From Arthrobacter wenxiniae (GTDB lineage Bacteria > Actinomycetota > Actinomycetes > Actinomycetales > Micrococcaceae), in NCBI RefSeq assembly GCF_013376105.1, contig NZ_JAAMFM010000003.1, positions 179,647 to 243,646 on the forward strand: DNA of 64,000 bases, written 5' to 3'. Made by a program: the position numbers and the translations under genes. Below the pieces are notes generated by a model that saw only the letters and a program-made list of their open reading frames with translations, did no database searches and was not told the origin of the DNA. Every line of letters begins with the position of its first letter. Position 1 is the stretch's first letter. Shown here in pieces: positions 1 to 9,844 of the stretch.

Positions 1-81
1 AAATTCTGCCGGCGACGGGTGAATCGGCGCACCTGCCACACCAGCGGAGCGCCGGTGCGAGGAGCCCCGCTGTCCGGGCCC

Positions 82-585
82 CTACAGGACCATCTTGAAT
101 CCGGCGTGCGAGTGTGCAAAGCCGAGCCGCCCGTAGAAACGGTGGGCGTCGTGCCGGGAGAGGTCGGAAGTGAGCTGGATGAGGGCGGCCCCCCGGCGCC
201 GCCCCTCGGCCACGGCCCACTCCATCATCGCTGTGCCGAGCCCGTTGCCGCGCAGCCGTCCGGCCACGCGAACTGCCTCGAGCTGCAGGCGGCTGGCCCC
301 GCCGCGCGCCAGCCCCGGAAGAAGCGTCAGCTGCATGGTCGCGACCACGGAACCGGCGGCGTCGTCAACCACGCACAGAAGATGCGCGGGATCGGCGTCG
401 ATGGCGTGGAACGCCGCCACATAGGGCGCGCGCCGTTCGGGCGCGTCGGAATCGACCGAGGAACGCAGCTGGTCCCGGGCCATCATGCCAACAATGGGCC
501 CAACATCGGCTTCAACGGCCCTGCGGAGCCTGAAATCGCCACCTGCGAGCGCGAATGTTGCCAGTGCCGTGGGTTCCGGGATCAT
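82..585 (-). CDS. GNAT family N-acetyltransferase
   Basis: The 167-residue protein has the GNAT fold layout. The acetyl-CoA pyrophosphate-binding motif A is visible as RLRGNGLG (residues 110-117), and the C-terminal FYGRLGF segment (about 149-155) is typical of strand 6 in this family. Members transfer an acetyl group from acetyl-CoA to a small molecule or protein amine; the substrate cannot be read from sequence. The ATG start follows a GGATGGGG stretch. It stands alone, divergent from the membrane protein on the other strand. The family call is safe and the specific function is unknown. Confidence 0.85.
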   Translation of the reverse strand: MIPEPTALATFALAGGDFRLRRAVEADVGPIVGMMARDQLRSSVDSDAPERRAPYVAAFHAIDADPAHLLCVVDDAAGSVVATMQLTLLPGLARGGASRLQLEAVRVAGRLRGNGLGTAMMEWAVAEGRRRGAALIQLTSDLSRHDAHRFYGRLGFAHSHAGFKMVL

Positions 586-680
586 GGCCCCATCCTGCCA
601 GACAGAGGGGGACTGGGCGCAGCAAAATGACGCGCAGCCCCCTGCCGTGTACTAATGGAACACCACACGAAAGGTTCTCC

Positions 681-1682
681 ATGACACGCCTGATTGTCCT
701 GCTCGCCGTGCTCGCGGTTACGGGGATGGCCGTTTCCGCCGTTGCCACCAGGATTTCCCGCAGGAAGGCACCGCTTGCCATCACCGCTGGCCCTTCGGTG
801 GCGAGCAGGTCGTCCGAGGACCGTGCCATGCTCGCCGCGCAGCTGCGCGCCGTGGCCGGGATCGCCTTTGCGGTGGTCATGTTCGTGTCCCTCTTCCGCG
901 TGTCCATCGGCGTGACAGGGCAGGTTGGACTGCCCATGGCGCTCACCGCAGGGGTCTCGGCCAGCGGCGGACTGCTGCTGTTTTCGGCATTGCCTGCCGG
1001 CGGGAGGAAGGCCGTGAGGAAGGCCTGGCGGAAGGCAGGGAGGAAGGACGGACGGAACCAGCAGGCGGCAGACGCCACTCCAGGCCCCCAAGCCCGTTGG
1101 GCCGGCCTCAAGCCCCTCACGCTTGCCCTGCCGCTCCTCACCATGGCCGCCTACGCGGCCCTCCTCGTCGCGACGGGCCTGACCTCCTCCCCGGACAGCC
1201 AGGGCCGGTACCGCCTGCTCCACCTTGCGAACACAAACGCAAGCACCGCGGGCCCCTACCCCGGCTGGTATTACGGGGTCCCGCTGCTGCTGGTCACCAT
1301 GGTCCTGGCGGGCTCGGCATTCCTTGCCCTGCAACGCATTGCCGGCGCCCCGTCCCTTCCCGATCCCCGCATGGCCGCCCTGGACCGGCGCTGGCGCGAA
1401 ATTTCCGCCACGGTAGTGGTCCGCCTGGCCACCGGGGTGCTGCTTGGCTACCTCGGCGGCACGTCCGTGGTGGCCGGGCAGGCCATGGCAAGCGTTGCCT
1501 GGGCGCACGACGGCGGCCACCCCCTCCAGCCGCTCCTCGCCCTGGGCTTCGGCACCGGCGCGCTGGGAGCGCTGCTGGCACTGGCAGGGGCGGCCCTTGT
1601 GGTGTTGGCCGCCCGGGGCGCGCTGACCATCCGGGCCGCCGCCCGGGCGCCCCGGCCCTCAAAGGGGCCCCCGCAGCCGTAA
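681..1682 (+). CDS. multi-spanning membrane protein of unknown function
   Basis: This 333-residue protein has about seven hydrophobic segments: an N-terminal one (LIVLLAVLAVTGMAVSAV), two near residues 55-105, and four in the C-terminal two thirds. I recognise no catalytic motif. The ATG at 681 was chosen over upstream in-frame starts because AAAGG lies just before it and the hydrophobic segment begins at once. A strongly basic linker near residues 110-130 is built from imperfect RKA/RKD repeats and coded by repeated GGAAGG units. It ends about 20 bp before hrpA. Function is not assignable. Confidence 0.65.
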   Translation: MTRLIVLLAVLAVTGMAVSAVATRISRRKAPLAITAGPSVASRSSEDRAMLAAQLRAVAGIAFAVVMFVSLFRVSIGVTGQVGLPMALTAGVSASGGLLLFSALPAGGRKAVRKAWRKAGRKDGRNQQAADATPGPQARWAGLKPLTLALPLLTMAAYAALLVATGLTSSPDSQGRYRLLHLANTNASTAGPYPGWYYGVPLLLVTMVLAGSAFLALQRIAGAPSLPDPRMAALDRRWREISATVVVRLATGVLLGYLGGTSVVAGQAMASVAWAHDGGHPLQPLLALGFGTGALGALLALAGAALVVLAARGALTIRAAARAPRPSKGPPQP

Positions 1683-1703
1683 CGGCATAAACTGGATGGC
1701 ACC

Positions 1704-4700
1704 ATGACTTTGACTATCACCTACCCCGCCGCGCTTCCCGTCTCGGAGCGCCGCGAGGACCTCATGGCCGCCATCGCCGCCAACCAGGTCACCATCATCG
1801 CCGGCGAGACGGGCTCCGGAAAGACCACCCAGATCCCCAAAATGTGCGTGGAGCTGGGATTGGCGGAGAAGGGCCTGATCGGCCACACCCAGCCGCGCCG
1901 CCTCGCCGCCCGCACGGTGGCTGAGCGCATCGCCAGCGAACTCGACGTCAAGATCGGCGAGGAAGTGGGCTTCCAGGTCCGCTTTACCGGCCACGTGGGA
2001 CCGCAGACCAAGATCAAGCTCATGACGGACGGCATCCTGCTCGCCGAAATCCAGCGCGACCGCCTCCTGCGCAAATATTCCGTCATCATCATCGACGAGG
2101 CCCACGAGCGCTCCCTGAACATCGACTTCATCCTCGGCTACCTGCGCCAGATCCTGCCCCAGCGCAAGGACCTGAAGGTCATCATCACCTCGGCCACGAT
2201 CGATCCTGAGCGCTTCGCCGAGCACTTCGCCTCCCCCGAGGGGCCGGCCCCCATCATCGAGGTCTCCGGGCGCACCTTCCCCGTGGAGATCCGCTACCGC
2301 CCGCTGTCCGGCCCCGCCTCCGGGGAGAACGACGACGACCCCGCCTCCCCTCCCGACAGCCGGGCGGCGGACCGGCACCGCGACGGCGGCAACGACGAGG
2401 AGGACCGGGACCCGCTCGACGCCGTGTGCGACGCCGTGGACGAACTCTCCCGCGAAGCGCCCGGGGACATCCTGATCTTCTTCTCCGGCGAGCGCGAAAT
2501 CCGCGACGCGGCAGAAGCCCTGCGCGGCCGGGCCAAGACCAATCCGCGGCTCCGCGACGTCCAGATCCTGCCGCTCTTCGCCCGGCTGTCGCTGGCCGAA
2601 CAGCACGCCGTATTCACCCCCGGCAGCCGCAGGCGGATCGTGCTGGCCACCAACGTCGCGGAAACCTCGCTGACCGTGCCCGGCATCAAGTACGTCATCG
2701 ACCCCGGCACAGCCCGCATTTCGCGCTACTCGCACCGGACCAAGGTCCAGCGCCTGCCCATCGAGCGGGTGTCGCAGGCCTCCGCGAACCAGCGCTCGGG
2801 CCGCTGCGGCCGCGTGTCCGACGGCATCTGCATCCGCCTGTACTCCGAGGAGGACTTCAAAGCCCGCAGCGAGTTCACCGACCCGGAAATACTGCGCACC
2901 AACCTGGCGGCCGTCATCCTGCAGATGGCTGCCATGGGCGTGGCGAAGGGGCCCAAGGACGTGGAGCAGTTCCCGTTCGTCCAGCCGCCTGACTCCCGGG
3001 CGATCACCGACGGCGTCACCCTGCTGCGCGAGCTGGGCGCGGTGGACGCCCAAGGCGCGATCACCGGCGTCGGACGCCAACTCTCCCAGCTCCCGGTGGA
3101 TCCGCGGCTGGGACGGATGATTGTGGAGGCCGCGAAGCGCGGTGTGGCCGCGGAAGTCATGGTGCTCGCGGCCGCCCTGACCATCCAGGACCCGCGCGAG
3201 CGCCCCCAGGGGGACGCCACCAACAAGCAGCAGCTCGCCACGGAAAAGCACAAGCGCTTCCAGGACGAAAATTCAGACTTCACCGGCTTCCTGAACCTCT
3301 GGCGGTACATCAAGGACAAGCAGTCCGAGCTGTCCTCCAGCGCGTTCCGGCGCCTGTGCAAGGCCGAATTCATCAACTACCTGCGGGTGCGCGAGTGGCA
3401 GGACCTGTTCGCCCAGCTCAAGCAGATGGGCAAGCCCCTGGGCATCAAGGTCTCCGGCAACGACCTTGACCCGGTGGCGAACCACGACGCCATCCACATG
3501 TCCCTGCTGACCGGGCTGCTGAGCCACATTGGGCTCTACGACCAACGCAAGCGCGAGTATGCCGGCGCGCGGGGCACCAGGTTCATGGTGTTCCCGGGCT
3601 CGGCCCTGTTCAAGAAGTCCCCCGACTGGGTCATGGCCGCCGAACTGGTGGAAACATCCCGGCTGTGGGCCCGCGTGGCCGCGAAGTTCGATCCCCTGTG
3701 GGCCGAGCAGGTGGCCCCGGACCTGGTCAAGCGCAGCTACAGCGAGCCGCACTGGTCCAAGAAGATGGGCTCCGTCATGGCGCACGAGAAGGTCACCCTG
3801 TACGGGGTGCCGATCGTGCCGGACCGGCGCATCCACTACGGCCGGATCGACCCCGAGCTCAGCCGTGAGCTGTTCATCCGCCATGCCCTCGTGGAGGGCG
3901 ACTGGCACACCAGCCACAAGTTCTTCCACCGCAACCAGGCCGTGCTGGCCGAGGTGGAGGAGCTCGAGACGCGCATGCGTCGCCGCGACCTGCGCGTGGA
4001 CGATGAAACCCTGTTTGAGTTTTATGACGAGCGCGTGGGCGCCGAGGTGGTCTCCGAGCGCCACTTCGACAAGTGGTGGAAGGCCGCGCGTCACGAAAAC
4101 CCCGCGTTGCTCGACTTCGACACCCACGTGGTCATGGCCGAGGAAGCCGGGCTCGACGAGGCGGCGTTCCCCAAGACCTGGACCGAGGGCGAGTTTGAGC
4201 TGCCCCTCTCCTACGAGTTCCATCCCACGGCGCCCGGGGCCACCCCCAACCCGTCCGACGGCGTGACCGTGCAGGTGCCGCTGCTTTTCCTGAACCAGCT
4301 GCACGAGGCGCCGTTCCGCTGGCAGATACCGGGGCTGCGGGCGGAGCTGGTGACGGCACTCATCAAGTCGCTGCCCAAGGCCGTGCGGAAGAACTTCATC
4401 CCGGCACCCGATGTGGGACGGCAGGCGGCCGCTGCGCTGGCCGAGGACTTTGACCCGGCGGTGGACGCCCTGGAACCGTCCCTGGAGCTGGCCCTGCGGC
4501 GGATCAAGGGGCACATCATCCCGCCGGGCTCCTGGAACTGGGACGCCGTGCCGTCGCACCTGCGCATGGCGTTCTCCGTCGTGGACAGGGACGGCCGCAT
4601 TCTGGAGGAGGGCCAGAACCTCGCCGAGCTGCAGTCGACGCTCGCCGGCGCCACGCGCCGCGCCATCGCCGAACAGCTGGGGGCCACGCCGAAGACGGTT

Positions 4701-5687
4701 TCGCCCCGTGGATCGAGCCCGTCAAGATCGGGGGTTTCGCTCCCCAGCCGCTCCCCCCACTCGCAAGCTCGCGGCGGGTCCCTCGCGGCCGTGGGCCCAG
4801 GCTCAACCACCGAAAGCATTCAGGAACGCTCGGGGCTCACCAACTGGAACGTCGGAGCGCTGCCGCGCGAGGTGAAACGGCTCGTGTCGGGGCACACCGT
4901 GACGGGCTATCCGGCACTGGTGGACGAAGGCGCCGCGGCGGGGCTGCGCGTGTTCCAGCGCCAGGACGTGCAGGAGTCCGCCATGCGCGGCGGCGTGATC
5001 CGCCTGCTCGCATTGAAGGTCCCCTCCCCCGACAGATATGTCCTGGACCACCTGAGCAACACCGAAAAGCTCACGTTCAGCCAAAACCCGCACGGCTCCG
5101 TCACGGACCTGATCGCGGACTGCACGCTCGCCACGATCGACAAGCTGACGCCGGCGGAACTGCCGTGGAACGAGGCGGACTTCAACGCGCTGTACGAGGT
5201 GGTCCGGGCGGAGCTCATTGACACGGTGTTCTCGGTGACCGCCGTCGTTGAACGCGTCCTGGCCTCGAAGCTGCGCATCGACAAGGCGCTGCGGGCCAGC
5301 AACAGCCTGCCGCTCATCAGCGCGCTCAATGACATCAAACAGCAGCTGGAACTGCTGGTCTTTCCGGGATTTGTGGCGAAGACCGGCTTCGCCCAGCTGA
5401 GCCAGCTGCCGCGCTACCTGGCCGCGATCGAGCGGAGGCTGGAGAAGCTGCCGTCCAACGTGGCCCGGGACGGGCAGTCGATGGCCGCGGTGCAGCGGCT
5501 GGAGGACGAGTACGACGACGCCATGGCGGCCCTGCTGCCCGGCCAGCGCTCCACCGCGGGGCTGGAGCACGTGCGCTGGATGCTTGAGGAGCTGCGTGTC
5601 AGCCTGTTCGCGGTGGAGCTGGGGACCGCCTATTCGGTGTCTGAGAAGCGGGTCCGCGTGGCGCTGTCCAAGGCCCTGGCCGGCTGA
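1704..5687 (+). CDS. hrpA: ATP-dependent RNA helicase HrpA (DEAH box)
   Basis: A 1327-residue DEAH-box helicase, close to the usual ~1300-residue bacterial HrpA. Motif I is GETGSGKT (residues 34-41), motif II is DEAH (about 131), motif III is SAT (about 163) and motif VI is QRSGRCGR (about 362). Helicase-associated and C-terminal DUF3418-like regions follow. HrpA unwinds RNA with ATP and in E. coli rescues stalled ribosomes. A low-complexity Ser/Arg/Gly/Pro insert at about residues 1000-1035 interrupts the C-terminal region. A -10-like TAAACT lies 10 nt before the ATG, so initiation may be leaderless. It abuts the convergent MFS gene with no gap. Confidence 0.95.
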   Translation: MTLTITYPAALPVSERREDLMAAIAANQVTIIAGETGSGKTTQIPKMCVELGLAEKGLIGHTQPRRLAARTVAERIASELDVKIGEEVGFQVRFTGHVGPQTKIKLMTDGILLAEIQRDRLLRKYSVIIIDEAHERSLNIDFILGYLRQILPQRKDLKVIITSATIDPERFAEHFASPEGPAPIIEVSGRTFPVEIRYRPLSGPASGENDDDPASPPDSRAADRHRDGGNDEEDRDPLDAVCDAVDELSREAPGDILIFFSGEREIRDAAEALRGRAKTNPRLRDVQILPLFARLSLAEQHAVFTPGSRRRIVLATNVAETSLTVPGIKYVIDPGTARISRYSHRTKVQRLPIERVSQASANQRSGRCGRVSDGICIRLYSEEDFKARSEFTDPEILRTNLAAVILQMAAMGVAKGPKDVEQFPFVQPPDSRAITDGVTLLRELGAVDAQGAITGVGRQLSQLPVDPRLGRMIVEAAKRGVAAEVMVLAAALTIQDPRERPQGDATNKQQLATEKHKRFQDENSDFTGFLNLWRYIKDKQSELSSSAFRRLCKAEFINYLRVREWQDLFAQLKQMGKPLGIKVSGNDLDPVANHDAIHMSLLTGLLSHIGLYDQRKREYAGARGTRFMVFPGSALFKKSPDWVMAAELVETSRLWARVAAKFDPLWAEQVAPDLVKRSYSEPHWSKKMGSVMAHEKVTLYGVPIVPDRRIHYGRIDPELSRELFIRHALVEGDWHTSHKFFHRNQAVLAEVEELETRMRRRDLRVDDETLFEFYDERVGAEVVSERHFDKWWKAARHENPALLDFDTHVVMAEEAGLDEAAFPKTWTEGEFELPLSYEFHPTAPGATPNPSDGVTVQVPLLFLNQLHEAPFRWQIPGLRAELVTALIKSLPKAVRKNFIPAPDVGRQAAAALAEDFDPAVDALEPSLELALRRIKGHIIPPGSWNWDAVPSHLRMAFSVVDRDGRILEEGQNLAELQSTLAGATRRAIAEQLGATPKTVSPRGSSPSRSGVSLPSRSPHSQARGGSLAAVGPGSTTESIQERSGLTNWNVGALPREVKRLVSGHTVTGYPALVDEGAAAGLRVFQRQDVQESAMRGGVIRLLALKVPSPDRYVLDHLSNTEKLTFSQNPHGSVTDLIADCTLATIDKLTPAELPWNEADFNALYEVVRAELIDTVFSVTAVVERVLASKLRIDKALRASNSLPLISALNDIKQQLELLVFPGFVAKTGFAQLSQLPRYLAAIERRLEKLPSNVARDGQSMAAVQRLEDEYDDAMAALLPGQRSTAGLEHVRWMLEELRVSLFAVELGTAYSVSEKRVRVALSKALAG

Positions 5688-6998
5688 TCAGCGGGACCCG
5701 GACGCCCTTTTCGGACGCTCCCGCAACTCCGGGGCACGGCCGCCGGACGCTCCCGCAGTTTCCAGAAGACGGCCCGCCGGCTCCGTGCCAGCGGAGGGCC
5801 TGCCCTTGACCAGGAACAGCGGGGCCGCGAGCGCCAGGACGATCCCTGCCACGACCAGGGCAAGCCCGGTGGAGGCGCCGGTCGCCAGCAGGCCCAGGAC
5901 GACGGCGCCGAGCGATCCGGCAGGCTGGAGCACCATGGAGGCGAGGGAGAGGACCGTGGCCCGGTGTCCGGCGTCGACCTCGCCATGGAGCATGGTCTCG
6001 TAGACCGCCCCAAGGGCGCTGTGCACGGCGTACGTGGCGAAGAACGCCGCCATCAGGCCCAGCGGGCCGGCCACCAGTCCCATGACCACGACCATGGCCC
6101 CCTGGCAGGCCACGAGGACCATGGACACGGCAGGCATGGACCAGCGGCGCAGCAGCAGGGGGACGGCCGCGGCCCCCGCCGCGGAAATGCCCCACGCGGC
6201 GGCGGACACGGGGCCCATCATTGTCCCGGCCGAATCGGCGCTGCCGAGGATTTCCGACAGCCGGATGGGCATGAACTGTTCAAAGCCAACCATGCCGAAT
6301 CCGAGGAACAGGCCCACCGCCAGCAGGGCCCGCAGCGCACGGTTTCCGGCGACAATGCGGGCCCCGTCCAGAATTCCCCGGGGCGTTTGGAGGATTGAAG
6401 CGAACAGCTTCCCCGCCCGGGCGCTGCGGTCCTCGTGCATCAGCAGAGCGGTCAGCGTGATCTGGAACAGCGTCAGTGCCGCCGCCACCAGGTACGGCGT
6501 GCCCAAGGCGTCGAAGGCGGCCACAGGATGCCAGGCAACCAGCCCGCCCCCGAGGACGGCTCCGCTGGCGATGGCCAGCCCGGTCACCGTCCCTGCACCG
6601 GAAATGCCGGTGGCCACCGTCTCCCCCGCGCCAGCCGCGATGGTTTCATCGACGTACCAGGCGTTCAGGGGCCCGCTGTCCAGGGCACGGAACACGCCGG
6701 CCAGCGCGGACGCCGCCATGAACCAGCCCAGGCTGTGCGCGAAGGCGAAGACCCCGTACGAGGCCAGCGCAAACACGGACGAGGCAACCAGCAGCGGCTT
6801 CCGCCCCAGCGAATCGGCGAAGCCGCCGGTGGGGAGTTCCAGGAACAGCACCACGATCCCCTGCACGGCCACCACGGCGCCGAGTTCGGCAATGCTCAGG
6901 CCGCGCTCGAGCGGCAGCAGGGCATAGATGGGAATGAGCATTCCGGTGGGCAGCCAGCGCAGTCCCGTCAGGACCCAGAATTTACGCCGGAGGGTCAT
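5688..6998 (-). CDS. MFS transporter
   Basis: A 436-residue protein with about 12 hydrophobic segments. The MFS loop 2-3 signature is seen as GGFADSLGRKPLL (about residues 58-70). It probably exports or imports a small solute by proton coupling; the substrate is unknown. Its ATG overlaps the stop codon of the upstream HTH regulator by 4 bp (ATGA), so the two are co-transcribed and translationally coupled. Regulator-exporter pairs of this kind often respond to a toxic compound, which is an inference here. Confidence 0.88.
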   Translation of the reverse strand: MTLRRKFWVLTGLRWLPTGMLIPIYALLPLERGLSIAELGAVVAVQGIVVLFLELPTGGFADSLGRKPLLVASSVFALASYGVFAFAHSLGWFMAASALAGVFRALDSGPLNAWYVDETIAAGAGETVATGISGAGTVTGLAIASGAVLGGGLVAWHPVAAFDALGTPYLVAAALTLFQITLTALLMHEDRSARAGKLFASILQTPRGILDGARIVAGNRALRALLAVGLFLGFGMVGFEQFMPIRLSEILGSADSAGTMMGPVSAAAWGISAAGAAAVPLLLRRWSMPAVSMVLVACQGAMVVVMGLVAGPLGLMAAFFATYAVHSALGAVYETMLHGEVDAGHRATVLSLASMVLQPAGSLGAVVLGLLATGASTGLALVVAGIVLALAAPLFLVKGRPSAGTEPAGRLLETAGASGGRAPELRERPKRASGSR

Positions 6999-7555
6999 GA
7001 CGGCTTCTTCGGCAGGGCCAGCAGGTGCCAGGCGACTGGCTTGGCCCGCGGGTCACTGGACCCGCGGGCCCGGTAGCTCTCAACGAGCTCCTCCATGCGG
7101 GCCAGCAGTTCCGCCGCATCCTCGGCGGTGATCCTGAGCAGGTAGTCATTCACGCCCAAGATTCCCTGCCATTCCGGCGCAAAATCTCCGCGCAGGTACT
7201 CCTCCACGTTGCCCAGCAGATATTGCACGTTGGAGCGGACAGCGGACTCCATCAGCGTCCGGCCACCCTCGTCGCCGCTGAACTTCCCCGCATGGAAGTT
7301 CGTCTGCGCGTGCAACGCCTTCCACCGCCTTTCCCGCCGCGAGTGCTGTTCGTCGTCATCGCCGACGAAGCCGTAGCGTTCCAGCTGGCGAAGGTGGTAC
7401 GACGTCGAGCCGCTGGATTCCCCCAGCCGCCGGCCGAGCTCGGATGCCGTGGCCGGACCGGACTCGCGCAGAAGGCCCAGAATCTTCATGCGCAGCGGAC
7501 TCGCGATTGCCTTGAGCGTGTCAAGGTCGTCAACAATCTTCTCTGACTTGTCCAT
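6995..7555 (-). CDS. winged-helix (ArsR-type) transcriptional regulator
   Basis: A 186-residue protein with an N-terminal winged helix: LKAIASPLRMKILGLL (about residues 10-25) followed by a recognition region with SSGSTSYHLRQLERYGFV. This is the HTH_20/ArsR pattern used by regulators of drug and stress exporters. The ATG at 7555 (MDKSEK) was preferred to an in-frame ATG 7 codons upstream because the conserved domain begins there. The longer C-terminal half shows no metal-binding Cys pair. It probably controls the overlapping MFS gene. Confidence 0.85.
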   Translation of the reverse strand: MDKSEKIVDDLDTLKAIASPLRMKILGLLRESGPATASELGRRLGESSGSTSYHLRQLERYGFVGDDDEQHSRRERRWKALHAQTNFHAGKFSGDEGGRTLMESAVRSNVQYLLGNVEEYLRGDFAPEWQGILGVNDYLLRITAEDAAELLARMEELVESYRARGSSDPRAKPVAWHLLALPKKPS

Positions 7556-7618
7556 GCCCCCAAGAATAGACCGCAAAGAAACCTTTGCAAAGATAAATTT
7601 GCAAAAACTTTATTGCGC

Positions 7619-8305
7619 CTACACCCGTCCGCCCGGGCCCGGGCTGGCGTGCGCCTGAACGATGCGGGGCGCCTGCGGGTCCGCGTTGTCCACCACCCTC
7701 GTGGCGTGCATCCAAGGGCTGGCGTCAGCGAAGTACAGCCGCTGGCCCCCGACATACCGGCGCATGCCTGGATCGTCCGGGTTTTCCGGTGTGCCGTCGC
7801 GCAGGGCCATGCGGCGGGCCGTCTCGGTGAACGGCACGTCAAGGAATACTGAGTAATCCCACCGCCGGGCCAGTTCGCGGCGGTGCAGGAACATGCCCTC
7901 CACGATGCACACCGTGCCGGGGGCCGCATGCACCAGCGGCGCGTCCAGCCGGACGTCCCGGCCGTGGTCGGTCGCGGCAGCGCGGTAGACGCCGTCGCCC
8001 TGCAGGCCGAACGGAGCGAGGACGTGCCGTGCCAGGGACGGGTAGTCGTAGCTGTCCAGCCAAAACCCTTCCGGCGAGTGGCGCCCGCGGCGGTGTCGCA
8101 CGGCCCGAAGGTTCAGAAAATCATCGGCGTGGATGAGGACCACGCGGCGTCCGAGCTTTTTCAGTGCGGCCGCATATGCCGTGGCGAAGGTCGTTTTCCC
8201 GCTGCCGTCCACACCGTCAACTGCCACCAGCATGTAGCCGGAGGCACAGGCAGGCGTTTCGGCGGCCAGCGCGTTGACCAGTTGGTCACGGATTCCCAAG
8301 GCCAT
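7619..8305 (-). CDS. uridine kinase-like P-loop protein
   Basis: A 228-residue protein of the uridine kinase/phosphoribulokinase class. The Walker A motif is GVDGSGKT, and HADDF plus the FWLDSYDYP segment match the substrate-binding region of uridine kinase-like proteins. These enzymes phosphorylate a nucleoside or a related alcohol with ATP; the actual substrate is uncertain. The start at 8305 (MALGIRDQ) is preferred to the in-frame ATG 10 codons earlier, though the choice is not decisive. It is the last gene of an apparent operon with the HIT protein, dehydrogenase and sulfurtransferase. Confidence 0.75.
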   Translation of the reverse strand: MALGIRDQLVNALAAETPACASGYMLVAVDGVDGSGKTTFATAYAAALKKLGRRVVLIHADDFLNLRAVRHRRGRHSPEGFWLDSYDYPSLARHVLAPFGLQGDGVYRAAATDHGRDVRLDAPLVHAAPGTVCIVEGMFLHRRELARRWDYSVFLDVPFTETARRMALRDGTPENPDDPGMRRYVGGQRLYFADASPWMHATRVVDNADPQAPRIVQAHASPGPGGRV

Positions 8306-8356
8306 GCGCCTCACCCAATTTTCGCCGCTCCACAAACCCCCGCAGCTGCGGGAGCG

Positions 8357-8785
8357 TCACGACTCCGGGACGAACTCACCGTGCCCGGCGGCGCGCAGGG
8401 CCCCGCGGATCTTCTCGGCGCTGGCGTCCATCACGACGGGGTCCGGGTGGTTGTCCACGGCCTTGAAGTCGAAGTTCTCCAGCCCGTAGGCCGGGAACAC
8501 GTGCACGTGCAGGTGCTCCACCTCAAAGCCGGCGATGATGACCCCGGCCCGGGGCGCACCGAACGCCGAAACCTGCGCCTGCCCGATGGTCTGGGAAACG
8601 GCCATCAGCTTGCCAACCAGCGCTGGCGACGCGTCGGTCCACTTGTCGACCTCGAGGCGCGGAACCACCAGCACGTGCCCTTCGGTCAGCGGCCCTATGG
8701 TCATGAAGGACACGCAGGACTCGTCCTTCCAGACAAATCGGCCGGGAATCTCGCCATTGATGATCTTGGTAAACAGCGTGCTCAA
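8357..8785 (-). CDS. HIT family protein (histidine triad hydrolase)
   Basis: A 142-residue protein with the defining histidine triad HLHVHVF (His91, His93, His95) near the C-terminus and the N-terminal FTKIINGEIP segment of the HINT branch. HINT-type enzymes hydrolyse adenosine phosphoramidates and acyl-adenylates. Its start lies 9 bp after the stop of the upstream alcohol dehydrogenase, so the two are probably co-transcribed. Length and motif are typical. Confidence 0.92.
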   Translation of the reverse strand: MSTLFTKIINGEIPGRFVWKDESCVSFMTIGPLTEGHVLVVPRLEVDKWTDASPALVGKLMAVSQTIGQAQVSAFGAPRAGVIIAGFEVEHLHVHVFPAYGLENFDFKAVDNHPDPVVMDASAEKIRGALRAAGHGEFVPES

Positions 8786-8794
8786 GAAATGCTC

Positions 8795-9844
8795 CTAAAG
8801 GGTCGAGTTGTCCAGGACGAAGCGGTACTTGACGTCGCCGGCCACCATGCGGTCGTACGCCTGGTCCAGCTCGGCGGCGGTGACCAATTCGATGTCGGAG
8901 ACAATGCCGTGTTCGGCGCAGAAGTCCAGCATTTCCTGGGTCTCGGCAATGCCGCCAATCAGGGATCCACCGTAGGCCAGGCGCCTGCGGATCAGCAGTC
9001 CGGGCTCCACGGGCGGCATTTCCGCCGGCGGCAGGCCCAGCTGGATGAGGGCGCCGTCCCGGGCCAGCGTGCGCAGGTACGGGTTGAGGTCGTGGACGGC
9101 GGCCACGGTGTCGATGACGACGTTCAAGGTGCCGTTGGCCCCTGCCATCTGCGCCGGGTCGGTGGAGACCACCACGGCATCGGCACCCAGCTCGAACGCG
9201 GCGGAGGCCTTGGCCGGGGAGGTGGTGAAGGCGGTGACGGTGGCGCCGAGCGCCTTGGCGATCTTGACGGCCATGTGGCCCAGCCCGCCGAGCCCCACCA
9301 CGCCCACGGAATCGCCCTCCTGCACGTCCAGGTAGCGCAGCGGCGAGTAGGTGGTGATGCCCGCGCACAGCAGGGGGGCGACGCCGGCCGGGTCCAGTCC
9401 GGCGGGCACGTTCAGCACATAGTTCTCATCCACCACGATCGAGGAGGAGTAGCCGCCCTGCGTGAGGCCGCCCCCGTTGCGCCGGTCGGGCGCGCCGTAG
9501 GTGCCGGTGTTCCCGTTTTCGCAGTACTGTTCAAACCCCTCGAGGCAGGAGTCGCACTCCCGGCAGGAGTCGACCATGCAGCCCACGCCCACGGTGTCCC
9601 CCTCGGCAAAGGCGACCACGTCGGGGCCCACCCGGGTGACGGTGCCCACAATTTCGTGGCCCGGCACCAGCGGGTACGTCGGGGCGGCCCATTCGGAGCG
9701 GACGGTGTGGACGTCCGAGTGGCACAGCCCGCAGAACTGGATGGCGATCTCGACGTCGTGCGGCCCGGGTTCGCGGCGGTCGATGGCGCCCGGGGCCAGG
9801 CCGGAGGTGGCGGAGGCTGCGGCATAGGCTTTTGCTTGCGTCAT
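8795..9844 (-). CDS. zinc-dependent alcohol dehydrogenase (CAD-like)
   Basis: A 349-residue medium-chain dehydrogenase. Catalytic zinc ligands are visible in GLCHSDVH (Cys41, His42) and PGHE (62-64). Structural zinc cysteines cluster at residues 94, 97, 100 and 108. The Rossmann motif GLGGLGHMAV marks cofactor binding. The spacing matches cinnamyl alcohol dehydrogenase/YahK-type enzymes that reduce aldehydes with NAD(P)H. Its ATG overlaps the sulfurtransferase stop by 4 bp. The natural substrate is not known. Confidence 0.92.
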   Translation of the reverse strand: MTQAKAYAAASATSGLAPGAIDRREPGPHDVEIAIQFCGLCHSDVHTVRSEWAAPTYPLVPGHEIVGTVTRVGPDVVAFAEGDTVGVGCMVDSCRECDSCLEGFEQYCENGNTGTYGAPDRRNGGGLTQGGYSSSIVVDENYVLNVPAGLDPAGVAPLLCAGITTYSPLRYLDVQEGDSVGVVGLGGLGHMAVKIAKALGATVTAFTTSPAKASAAFELGADAVVVSTDPAQMAGANGTLNVVIDTVAAVHDLNPYLRTLARDGALIQLGLPPAEMPPVEPGLLIRRRLAYGGSLIGGIAETQEMLDFCAEHGIVSDIELVTAAELDQAYDRMVAGDVKYRFVLDNSTL

